Below, in pieces: positions 1 to 7,428 of a stretch of DNA of 64,000 nt. Numbering within the stretch: position 1 is the stretch's first letter; every line of letters starts with the position of its first letter. Position numbers and translations under genes: made by a program. The stretch covers positions 109,456 to 173,455 of the forward strand of contig NZ_MSQB01000014.1 of NCBI RefSeq assembly GCF_002149965.1. Direction: 5' to 3'. The notes under the pieces are model-generated. The model saw nothing but the letters and a program-made list of their open reading frames with translations. It was not told where the DNA came from and ran no database searches. The DNA is from Novosphingobium panipatense. Lineage in GTDB: Bacteria; Pseudomonadota; Alphaproteobacteria; Sphingomonadales; Sphingomonadaceae.

Positions 1-377
1 GCGCGGTGTCGAGCCCTGAGTTCCAGTTCGCCCTGGGCACCACGTACGACGACGGACGGCTGTTCGGCAGCACCGCGCTCAAATATGTCGGCCGCCAATA
101 TGCGACCTTCATGAACGACGAGAGCATCAAGGGCTATGCCACGCTGGACCTTTCGATCGGCGTGCATCTGGCCGGACTGATCGATGCCCAGCGCATGGAT
201 CTGCGGCTCAATGCGATCAACGTGACCAACCCCCATGTGCTGTCCGGCGTCTATTCGGTCAGCAGCAATGCGCAGGATACGATCGGACGCGGCGGCACGC
301 TGATTGCGGGTTCCGCGCCGGCCTATTACGTCGGCAGCGGGCGCGCCTTCGTGGCGACGCTGAGCCGCGCTTTCTGA
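1..377 (+). CDS. TonB-dependent receptor, C-terminal fragment
   Basis: Only the last ~124 codons are present; the gene begins before the window. The sequence has the alternating polar/hydrophobic pattern of outer-membrane beta-strands (for example DLRLNAINVTNPHVL) and ends in the C-terminal phenylalanine (SRAF) used by barrel proteins for insertion by the BAM complex. This fits the end of a TonB-dependent receptor, which imports scarce nutrients with energy from TonB-ExbBD. The genes that follow closely encode a small-molecule kinase and a PnuC-type permease, so the ligand is likely a vitamin such as thiamine or a nicotinamide nucleoside (inference). The plug domain and TonB box cannot be checked here. 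Confidence 0.75.
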   Translation, partial: AVSSPEFQFALGTTYDDGRLFGSTALKYVGRQYATFMNDESIKGYATLDLSIGVHLAGLIDAQRMDLRLNAINVTNPHVLSGVYSVSSNAQDTIGRGGTLIAGSAPAYYVGSGRAFVATLSRAF

Positions 378-394
378 CCGCGCGCGGGCCGATC

Positions 395-1525
395 GTGAAC
401 GGAGATACCCCGCATCTGGTCCACGGCATGAGCACTGCGCTGGAGGCGCCTACCTGGCCGGCGATCACGCTTGCCGAAGCGGAGGCGGTGCTGGCGCATT
501 TCCCGGATGCAGGACGGCCGCGCGACTTGAGCTGGCATTCGCCGCGCCCGTTCTCGGCCGCGACCCTGGTGCGGACCGAGCAGGGCGAATTTTTCCTCAA
601 GCGCCATCACGAAAAGCTGCGAAAACCCGCCGCGCTGGCGGAAGAGCATCGCTTCATGGCGCACTTGCGGGCCAGGGGAATCCCGGTGCCTGCCGTCATG
701 CCTGCGGCGGACGGTCGCGGCGCCTTGGCGGAAGGTCCGTGGACATACGAGCTGCTGTCCATGGCGCCGGGCCTGGATCTCTACCGCGACCGGCAATCCT
801 GGACGCCTTTCCTGACGCCGGGCCACGCCTTCGCGGCAGGCGCGGCATTGGCGCGACTGCACCGTGCCGCGCGTGGCTTTGCCGCGCCCGCACGCGAACC
901 GCATCCGCTGGTCGCCAGTTTCACGATAGTGCCCTCGCGCGATCCGGTTGCGGCGGCGCGGGCTTACGTTGCGGCGCGCCCGGCACTCGCCGCCTATCTT
1001 GCCGACAAGCCGTGGCAGGGGAAGCTTGCGCGGCTCTTTGCGGCCCTGGGAGAAGGCCTTGCGGAACGGCTCGCGCAGCAGCCGGAACTCTGGACGCATA
1101 ACGACTGGCACCCCTCGAACCTGCTCTGGACGGCGGAAGGTGCGGTCAGTGGCGTGATCGATTTCGGACTGGCCACCCGCACTTGCGCGCTCCACGACCT
1201 TGCCACCGCGATCGAGCGCAGCGCCGTGCCCTGGCTGGAAGCACCGGAGAGGACCGGCGATGCCCGGGCCGCCTGTGCGATCCTGGCCGGATACCGCAGC
1301 ATACTGCCGCTCACGGCGGCGGACGTGGAGACTCTGGCCCGCCTTCTGCCGCTGGTACATATCGAATTCGCGCTGTCCGAAGCCGATTATTTCGCGGGCA
1401 TTCTGGAGGATCGCGGGCAGGCGGATCTTGCCTGGCAGGACTATCTCGTCGGCCACGCCGAATGGTTCCTCTCGCCGCCCGGGCGCGCGTTCCTGCGAGC
1501 CATCGAAAGCGGGAGCCGGATCTGA
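395..1525 (+). CDS. Aminoglycoside-phosphotransferase-fold small-molecule kinase
   Basis: Protein of 376 aa with the APH/choline-kinase fold. The catalytic loop reads HNDWHPSN (His235, Asp237), and the metal-binding Asp256 lies in VIDFG. The family phosphorylates small alcohols such as aminoglycosides, choline, homoserine or thiamine. It lies 17 bp after a TonB receptor gene and its stop overlaps the start of a pnuC-family gene (TGATG). A salvage kinase that traps an imported vitamin, for example a thiamine kinase, is therefore the best guess; resistance is unlikely in this context. The first possible start is GTG at 395; an ATG at 428 is an alternative and would give 365 aa. No clear ribosome binding site decides between them. 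Confidence 0.8.
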   Translation: MNGDTPHLVHGMSTALEAPTWPAITLAEAEAVLAHFPDAGRPRDLSWHSPRPFSAATLVRTEQGEFFLKRHHEKLRKPAALAEEHRFMAHLRARGIPVPAVMPAADGRGALAEGPWTYELLSMAPGLDLYRDRQSWTPFLTPGHAFAAGAALARLHRAARGFAAPAREPHPLVASFTIVPSRDPVAAARAYVAARPALAAYLADKPWQGKLARLFAALGEGLAERLAQQPELWTHNDWHPSNLLWTAEGAVSGVIDFGLATRTCALHDLATAIERSAVPWLEAPERTGDARAACAILAGYRSILPLTAADVETLARLLPLVHIEFALSEADYFAGILEDRGQADLAWQDYLVGHAEWFLSPPGRAFLRAIESGSRI

Positions 1526-2085
1526 TGTCGATGCTGGAAATCGTGGCGGTGGCGGTCAGCTTCCTCGGCATCTGGCTTACCGCGCGGCGGCAGTTGCTCT
1601 GCTGGCCGGTGAACCTTCTGGCCTGCGGCCTCTATTTCAAGCTGTTCCTCGATGTGCGCCTCTATTCGGACATGGTGCTGCAGGCGCTGTTCGGCGCGGC
1701 GATCCTCTACGGATGGATCGGCTGGGCACGGGGCAAGGCCGAGGCTGGAGAAGTCCTGGTGCGGCCCCTCGCGCCCATGAAGGCACTGGCAGGACTGGCC
1801 GCCGGTGCCCTGGGCGCCTTGACCATCGGCTGGCTGGCCAGCCGCTACACCAATGCCGCGCTGCCTTGGATGGATGCCGGGTTGAGTAGTTTCAGTCTCG
1901 TCGCCCAATACTGGACGGCGCGCCGCCACGCGGCATCTTGGCTGCTGTGGATCGCGGTGGACGTGCTCTACGTCGGCATGTTCCTGTTCAAGGCTCTCTG
2001 GCTGACGGCAGGCCTCTACGCCGCGATGATCGGTCTGGCCGTTCTCGGCTACCGGCGCTGGCGTGCGGCGCGGCGGGTAGGTTAG
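1525..2085 (+). CDS. pnuC: PnuC-family vitamin/nucleoside permease
   Basis: Integral membrane protein of 186 aa with about seven hydrophobic segments. It has PnuC-type features: an N-terminal helix followed by CWPVNLLACGLYF, then LYSDMVLQALF and YGWIGW, and a C-terminal half with another W-x-x-x-D-V-L-Y segment. PnuC proteins move nicotinamide riboside by facilitated diffusion, and the related PnuT type moves thiamine. The start ATG overlaps the stop of the kinase gene, which implies translational coupling and metabolic trapping of the substrate by phosphorylation. The TonB receptor upstream would supply the outer-membrane step. Specificity cannot be read from sequence alone; the lack of a nearby nadR favours thiamine slightly. 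Confidence 0.85.
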   Translation: MSMLEIVAVAVSFLGIWLTARRQLLCWPVNLLACGLYFKLFLDVRLYSDMVLQALFGAAILYGWIGWARGKAEAGEVLVRPLAPMKALAGLAAGALGALTIGWLASRYTNAALPWMDAGLSSFSLVAQYWTARRHAASWLLWIAVDVLYVGMFLFKALWLTAGLYAAMIGLAVLGYRRWRAARRVG

Positions 2086-2116
2086 CCGGGAAGGGAGCAG
2101 CCGCTCCCTTCCCGGC
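2085..2116. terminator. Bidirectional hairpin terminator
   Basis: A perfect 14-bp stem (GCCGGGAAGGGAGC paired with its complement) with a 4-nt AGCC loop starts in the pnuC stop codon. It lies between the convergent pnuC and hydrolase genes. It lacks a long T-run but is very stable in both directions. Confidence 0.8.
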
Positions 2117-2123
2117 AGATTGG

Positions 2124-4286
2124 TCAGCGCACCACGACGCGTACACGGCCGAGGTTTTCGATGCGGGCATAAGGCGTGCGGCTGTCACCCTCGCGCTGCA
2201 AGGCCCCCCGCAGTGCGACGAAATAGGTTCCGGGCGCCGGGAAGGCGTGATCGATCGTCACGGATAGCGTTTGAGCGCCCTTGGGAACCTTGGACGAAAC
2301 GTCGAATGCACCCTTGCCGGAAAAATCCCATTCCGCCGCGATCAGCTTTCCCGCGCCGGGCGGAGCGGTAATGGTGCCCGCGAACTTCACGCTCTGTCCT
2401 GCCTTGACTTCGGCTTTGTCTCCGCCGTTGACCTTGAGGTCGACGACCGGCTGTATCCCGCGCCGTTCTGCCGCGCCGGGCGGGACTATCACTTGTCCGT
2501 CCTCGATGCGGTAGCTTGTGGAAGCGGGCGGCGTCACGCCCTTTTCCACCCAGGCGGACAAGTCGCGCAGAGCCTGCTGCAAAGCGCCCTGATAGCTGAC
2601 GATCCGGTTCGGATCCTCATTGACCGGCTCGTCGCCATGCAGGGCGTGATCAGTGTACCAAAGGCGCAAGTTGGCGTCGGTCCTGTCGCCAAGATGGCTG
2701 CGTACACGCTGGAAATACCAGTCGGCCTGCCAGGGCATGGCCTCGCGGTCCCACAGGGAAGATAGTAGAATCATCTTGCCCTCGAACTTTCCAGTCATCT
2801 GCGAGCCCGAGGTGGCCTGCACGAACAGCGGGCCGATCAGCATGGGACGCTGCGGATAGATCGGTTTCCCGGCTTGATCGCGGAACTGGTTCCAGACCGG
2901 GAAGTCGGGGCCGGGCACCTGATGGCGATGGTAGGTCTCGAGTGCGAGGAAGTTCGAGTTGTCGACCTCGATCTTGTCGCCCGCCGCGATCCGGGCTGCA
3001 ACGCTGCTGTCGGCCAGACCCAGAACCACGATATCGTTCACGATCCGGGCTACCGGCAGGCGCTGGCCAGATGCCGCGCCCGATCCCACTATGAGATCCG
3101 CGCCAAGGATCGCCTTCGGCGGCGGGCCGGCGTTAAGACGAAAGGCGACGATCCGCGCGGCTTCGGTGCCGCCAAGCACTTCGAAGGCGCGATCGACGCC
3201 GCCCCGCGTCGCTTCGCTGGAGGCATCGGTATTCAGACCCAGCTTTTGGGCTTCCAGCGCGGTGATCGGTGCCGCCACAGTGGACGCGAACTGAAGGCGC
3301 GCCTTTTCGAAATATTCGGGATGATCGTGGCCAAGGTAGCCGGGCTTGGTCCAGAAATCAGTGAAGTAGGTCGGGTCCGCCATGACCACGCCCTGGTAAA
3401 GCGCGGCCATGCCGTGAATGCCCATGGTCTTGTAGCCGAACCAAGAAGGGGTCGGAAATCCCATCCTGGTCGCTTCGCGAAGGGCGGAAGCCTGGAGCGG
3501 CGACAGCCCCGCATAGGGATCGCCCGAACCGCCCGGCTCCACCGCATCCACGATCTGCGGAAACTTGTCGTCCAATAGCCGCATCGCCTGCATGCGGACG
3601 GTAAACATGTTGGGGATCGCCATCGTCGATCCCGGAACGTAAGGCACAACGCCGTCCCAGACGCCTTGCGTATTCTCGATACTGCCGATCGTGCGATAGG
3701 CTCCGCCGGATCCGCCATAAGCATAGCCGTAAGGCCGCTTGGCCCCGTACATCTTTTCCGCGACGGTTCGAGAGTATTCCGCCGCCGCAGCATTGGCGCG
3801 CCAGGCGGTGATCGTCTGGTCGCTGGCCAGGCTTTTCGTCTTGCCAAGGTCCATGTGGCCGCCGCCGTTCGTTTCTACGAAATAGGCACCGCTGGCGATC
3901 GAGAAACCGATCTTGTTGAAGGCACCGGCCGGCATCTTCTGTGCCAGGTTCTCATTGTCGGGAACCGGCGTGATGTGCTGGAAGAAGCGCCCGCGATACT
4001 CGGCCTTGGGCGGGAAATAGAAGGAGAAACGCGTCTCGGTGCCCTTGAAGCCGCCATGGACATAGCGATGTCTGACAGGTTGGGTCCGCCACTCGTCGAT
4101 ATCGACATAGGGTTGAGAGAACAGATCGTCGGATGAAGCGGGTGCCGGATCCTCTTGATGGTTTTGCGCGCGCGCCTCTTCGGCATGAGCTCCGGTCATG
4201 GAAAGGGGCACCGCCGCGTGCAGACAGCCTGCTGCAAGAGCGCCCATCCGCATGCGCTTGGCTTTTGCGATTTTCGAACGGCGCAT
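2124..4286 (-). CDS. Secreted tannase-like alpha/beta hydrolase with C-terminal PKD-like domain
   Basis: Protein of 720 aa starting at an ATG with GGAG six bases upstream; an in-frame ATG four codons earlier has no such site. Residues 1-36 form a long signal peptide (basic start, hydrophobic core, AHA-E cleavage region). An alpha/beta-hydrolase nucleophile elbow is visible as YGGSGG near Ser193, followed by a Trp-Asp-Gly-Val-Val-Pro-Tyr segment. This resembles tannase/feruloyl-esterase-type secreted esterases. The last ~95 residues look like a PKD/Ig-like beta-sandwich (EWDFSGKG...DHAFPAPGTYFVAL). The gene stands alone, convergent to pnuC across a strong hairpin. Substrate unknown; tannase is the nearest named family I can suggest, with moderate confidence. 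Confidence 0.6.
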   Translation of the reverse strand: MRRSKIAKAKRMRMGALAAGCLHAAVPLSMTGAHAEEARAQNHQEDPAPASSDDLFSQPYVDIDEWRTQPVRHRYVHGGFKGTETRFSFYFPPKAEYRGRFFQHITPVPDNENLAQKMPAGAFNKIGFSIASGAYFVETNGGGHMDLGKTKSLASDQTITAWRANAAAAEYSRTVAEKMYGAKRPYGYAYGGSGGAYRTIGSIENTQGVWDGVVPYVPGSTMAIPNMFTVRMQAMRLLDDKFPQIVDAVEPGGSGDPYAGLSPLQASALREATRMGFPTPSWFGYKTMGIHGMAALYQGVVMADPTYFTDFWTKPGYLGHDHPEYFEKARLQFASTVAAPITALEAQKLGLNTDASSEATRGGVDRAFEVLGGTEAARIVAFRLNAGPPPKAILGADLIVGSGAASGQRLPVARIVNDIVVLGLADSSVAARIAAGDKIEVDNSNFLALETYHRHQVPGPDFPVWNQFRDQAGKPIYPQRPMLIGPLFVQATSGSQMTGKFEGKMILLSSLWDREAMPWQADWYFQRVRSHLGDRTDANLRLWYTDHALHGDEPVNEDPNRIVSYQGALQQALRDLSAWVEKGVTPPASTSYRIEDGQVIVPPGAAERRGIQPVVDLKVNGGDKAEVKAGQSVKFAGTITAPPGAGKLIAAEWDFSGKGAFDVSSKVPKGAQTLSVTIDHAFPAPGTYFVALRGALQREGDSRTPYARIENLGRVRVVVR

Positions 4287-4441
4287 GAATTCTCCCATTT
4301 TTTGTCGTTCTCGTGCTCCGTTCTAACTTGCCCTTGGGGCTGGCGAACCTGTGCCGTCCAAAAATCGTCGTGGCGTAATTGCACCGTTTTGTGCATGCGG
4401 TATTCCCCGGTGGCTTGGCATTTCGTGTTCGTCCGCCCCGA

Positions 4442-5692
4442 TCAGCCGTTGACCGCCGCTTTCACACCTTCTGAAACGACGATCTCTTCGTAGTGCTTGA
4501 TCGTCTGCCTGACCCAGGCATCCGGCGTGTTGCAAAGAGCCAGATAGCCTTGATGCCCCGCCCGTGACATCCGGCCGATCCTGGCATCATCACGATGCAG
4601 GTCGGCCAGGGCTCTAGCGAAGGCTTCGCCGTTCGCGGTGTCGATTGCCAGCCCGAAGTCATGATTTTCGACTTCCTTCGCAATCAAGGCGCGATGGTCG
4701 ATGATTGCGGGTACGCCGGAGCCGATGGCCTCCAGCGCCGCGAGACCGAAAGGTTCCGCCCAGCGGCTAGGCATCACGGCGAGACGGGCCTTGCCGATGG
4801 CCAGCGCCATGCCCTGGCGATCCTGACGGCCAAGCATCACGGAGTCGGGATTGAGCTTCCGCACGAGATCCATCTCGCTGCCCTCCCCGATGAAAGTGAT
4901 GGGCACACCGGCCTGCGCCGCCGCGATGGCAGCAAGATCCGCGCCCTTTTCCCGCGATATCCGCCCGATGAACACGACACCCCGATTGCGTTCGGCAGGA
5001 ACGCGGTTCTGCGTCAACGGCGTCACAGGGTTGCGAACCGCGATCAGCTTTTCCGGCGGCCAATCCGCGCGCAGGAACCCGGCGGCCTGACCGGGATGGA
5101 TGAGCAGCATCCGATTGACATTCGTTCCGCCGAGCATGGCGCCGCGCCGGGCCACTTCCCGTCCGCAGCGCCAGAGTTTCTGCGCATGGGATGACTTGTC
5201 GCAGTGGCGATGCAGGCATGGGCTCGACAAAGGACGGAGCGTGCAGTCTTCTTCGCGGGCATAATCGAAGAACGCGCCGTTCGGGCAGCCGTTGAAATAA
5301 TCATGGGCGTGAAGGATCAGGCGTAGAGACACCTTGCGCAAGGCCGCGAAGATGGCCGGTGTCAGGATCTTGCTCCAGCCATGGACATGATAGACCGTTC
5401 CAGGTGTATCATGAGCGGTGATCCACTGACGCAGACGCAGGAGCGACGGTGGATTGAGGAATCCTCTCGTGAAGGCGCCGAAGCGTGACCGCTCCAGCAG
5501 CGCCTTGCCGTGGAGAGGAATTAACTCCACGTCGGCGCGCTCGAACCTTGCCCCGGAATCTCCGGCAAAGAAGGTCACCGGGATGTTCCGCTCGCGCAGA
5601 CCGCCGAGTAGAACCTGCACGAGATAGGACGCGCCGCCCAGCGCTTCGCTGTAGTCGTGCAGCAGGACGACACGGTCGATCTTGCCGCTCAT
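4442..5692 (-). CDS. Glycosyltransferase family 4
   Basis: Protein of 416 aa with the GT-B layout. The N-terminal Rossmann half starts VVLLHDYSEALGGASYL. The C-terminal half has a nucleotide-sugar site with GRISREKGADL and the E-x7-E element EPFGLAALE near residues 318-326. GT4 enzymes transfer sugars with retention from NDP-sugars to lipid-linked acceptors at the cytoplasmic face. It is the last gene of a minus-strand run (beta-barrel, Wzc-like kinase, GT4, Wza-like lipoprotein, this gene) and lies 31 bp after the Wza-like gene. Its role is therefore probably exopolysaccharide repeat-unit assembly. Donor and linkage are unknown. Several Cys and His residues near positions 155-175 are atypical and may form a local metal site. 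Confidence 0.85.
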   Translation of the reverse strand: MSGKIDRVVLLHDYSEALGGASYLVQVLLGGLRERNIPVTFFAGDSGARFERADVELIPLHGKALLERSRFGAFTRGFLNPPSLLRLRQWITAHDTPGTVYHVHGWSKILTPAIFAALRKVSLRLILHAHDYFNGCPNGAFFDYAREEDCTLRPLSSPCLHRHCDKSSHAQKLWRCGREVARRGAMLGGTNVNRMLLIHPGQAAGFLRADWPPEKLIAVRNPVTPLTQNRVPAERNRGVVFIGRISREKGADLAAIAAAQAGVPITFIGEGSEMDLVRKLNPDSVMLGRQDRQGMALAIGKARLAVMPSRWAEPFGLAALEAIGSGVPAIIDHRALIAKEVENHDFGLAIDTANGEAFARALADLHRDDARIGRMSRAGHQGYLALCNTPDAWVRQTIKHYEEIVVSEGVKAAVNG

Positions 5693-5723
5693 CGGCGCCC
5701 TACCTTGCCCGAAAGAACGGCCC

Positions 5724-6269
5724 TCAAAAGAATCGAGGCCCGATGCGGATGGTGTCTCCGGGGACGACCGCTGCGCCGCTTGTTACCCGGTACGCCCGTT
5801 CGGTGCTTTCGTTGGCATGGCGAATATGGACGACGCTCTGGTTGGCGCGGTAGGTGAAGCCGCCCGCTTTCGCGACGAGCGCGAAAACTGACATCCCTTC
5901 GGAAAACGTATATTCGCCCGGCTTCTGGACCTCTCCCAGGATATAGATCGGGCGGTAGGAGACGACTTCGAGCGTGATCCTGGCGTCCCGCACGAAACCC
6001 TCGCTCAACAACCCGCCGAGTTCCTGCCGCAGGTCCGGCAGCGTCTTTCCGGCGGCTTTGATCGTGCCGATCATCGGCATGGCCAGATTGCCCTCGTCAT
6101 TGACGGTATATTCGCCCGACAGGTCCTTCTCGCGGAAGACATCGAGCTTGAGCCTGTCACCGGCTGCCAGACGTTGCTGGAAACCGCCGACGGGAGGCAG
6201 TTCCGCCCTCGGGGAATGTGTGCAAGCCGTCATGACAAGGCTCGCGATGAGGACGAGAAATCTATTCAC
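5724..6269 (-). CDS. Wza/GumB-like polysaccharide export lipoprotein
   Basis: Protein of 181 aa starting at GTG with GGAG eight bases upstream; longer readings from upstream have no site. The N-terminus is a lipoprotein signal with lipobox VMTAC (Cys16). Next come the poly-export domain (AGDRLKLDVFREKDLSGEYTV) and one SLBB-type domain (YILGEVQKPGEYTF). The family forms the outer-membrane polysaccharide channel or its periplasmic part. At 181 aa it is much shorter than E. coli Wza and lacks the C-terminal transmembrane helix, like GumB and sphingan GelD-type proteins. Another protein, perhaps the beta-barrel encoded upstream, may therefore complete the pore (inference). It lies between two GT4 genes and follows the Wzc-like kinase gene. 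Confidence 0.88.
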   Translation of the reverse strand: MNRFLVLIASLVMTACTHSPRAELPPVGGFQQRLAAGDRLKLDVFREKDLSGEYTVNDEGNLAMPMIGTIKAAGKTLPDLRQELGGLLSEGFVRDARITLEVVSYRPIYILGEVQKPGEYTFSEGMSVFALVAKAGGFTYRANQSVVHIRHANESTERAYRVTSGAAVVPGDTIRIGPRFF

Positions 6270-6303
6270 TGTCCAGTCTCCTGAAGCAAAAAGGGAGCGC
6301 CGT

Positions 6304-7428
6304 TCAGGCGACACGTTCGGCGGGGCAAAGCGCCTGGAGAGCGTCCGCAATACCGCGGTCGAACACTTCCGGGGCAAATCGCCGGGAATTGCGTATCGCT
6401 GCCTCGGGATCGAAGTGGGGGATCCATGCTTCGAACCGCTCGATCGCATCGCACAGCGCCTCTACCGACTGTTCCAAAAAGAACAGGCCCGTCTCTCCAT
6501 CGACGATCGAATCCCTGATGCCGCCGCGCCCGAAGGCGATCACCGGCCTTCCCGAAGCATTCGCTTCCACCGGAACGATGCCGAAATCCTCCTCAGGGGT
6601 GAAGACAAGTGCCTTGGCCGTGGCATAGGCTTGCTTCAGTTCATCGAACGACAAGTGCCTGCGAACCTCCACATTCGGTCCGGCGCCCGCAGCGATAGCC
6701 TTGAACATCTCGCCATTCCCCACCATCAGCGCGGGAACGCCGAGACGGTTGAAGGCTTCGAGGGCGATGTCGGCCTTTTTGTAAGGCGTCATCTGGCTGA
6801 TCCAGAGGTAACGCCCGGCAACCTCGGTAGAGGTATGAAACGCATCGACCGCGACGGGAGGATGAACCACCATCGCCTCCCGCCCCCATGCCTTGCGAAT
6901 ACGCTGCGCAACGAAGTTGCTATTGGCGACTATACTGTCGATGCGATTGGCGGAACTGATGTCCCACTGGCGAAGACGATGGAACATCGGTGCCATGGCC
7001 AGCCGCGCGAACTTCTGCGCAGAGGATTTGTAGTCGTGATAGTGGTCCCAAAGATAGCGCATGGGCGAATGGCAGTAGCACAAGTGAAGCGCATCCGGCC
7101 GGATGATGGCGCCCTTCGCCGGTCCCGACTCGCTGCTGATCACAAGATCGTATTCACGAAGATCCAGTTCTTCCAATGCCATGGGCATGAAGGGCAGGTA
7201 TTTCTGATAATGCCTGCGCGCGCCGGGAAGTCCGCCGATGAAAGTCTGGCGGACTTTGGCGGAGCGGATCCTGTGCGAGACCCGCTCCGGGGCATAGACA
7301 TGCGTAAATACGTCGGCATCGGGAAAAAGATCGAGCAGGCGCTCCAGAACGCGTTCTCCCCCTCGCATGGAAACCAGCCAGTAGTGGATGATGGCTACGC
7401 GCCGGAACTGCGGCATCGCAGGGCTCAC
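6304..7428 (-). CDS. Glycosyltransferase family 4
   Basis: Protein of 374 aa, GT-B fold. The N-terminal half begins VAIIHYWLVSMRGGERVLE, a sequence common in exopolysaccharide GT4 enzymes. The C-terminal half has the E-x7-E motif EEDFGIVPVE and the GGIRDSIVDGETGLFF loop that closes on the nucleotide. The GTG start overlaps the stop of the Wzc-like gene by four bases (GTGA), so the two are translationally coupled; an ATG four codons downstream is an alternative start. It very probably adds a sugar to the undecaprenyl-linked repeat unit of the polymer exported by the neighbouring Wza/Wzc-like proteins. Donor sugar unknown. Confidence 0.88.
   Translation of the reverse strand: MSPAMPQFRRVAIIHYWLVSMRGGERVLERLLDLFPDADVFTHVYAPERVSHRIRSAKVRQTFIGGLPGARRHYQKYLPFMPMALEELDLREYDLVISSESGPAKGAIIRPDALHLCYCHSPMRYLWDHYHDYKSSAQKFARLAMAPMFHRLRQWDISSANRIDSIVANSNFVAQRIRKAWGREAMVVHPPVAVDAFHTSTEVAGRYLWISQMTPYKKADIALEAFNRLGVPALMVGNGEMFKAIAAGAGPNVEVRRHLSFDELKQAYATAKALVFTPEEDFGIVPVEANASGRPVIAFGRGGIRDSIVDGETGLFFLEQSVEALCDAIERFEAWIPHFDPEAAIRNSRRFAPEVFDRGIADALQALCPAERVA

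Noticed and set aside
395..1525. Aminoglycoside resistance gene
   Set aside because: The APH fold is shared with vitamin kinases, and the TonB receptor/PnuC context points to salvage.
4299..4330. GTTCTCGTGCTCCGTTC as a second LexA box
   Set aside because: The spacer is nine bases, not seven, and the neighbours are not repair genes.
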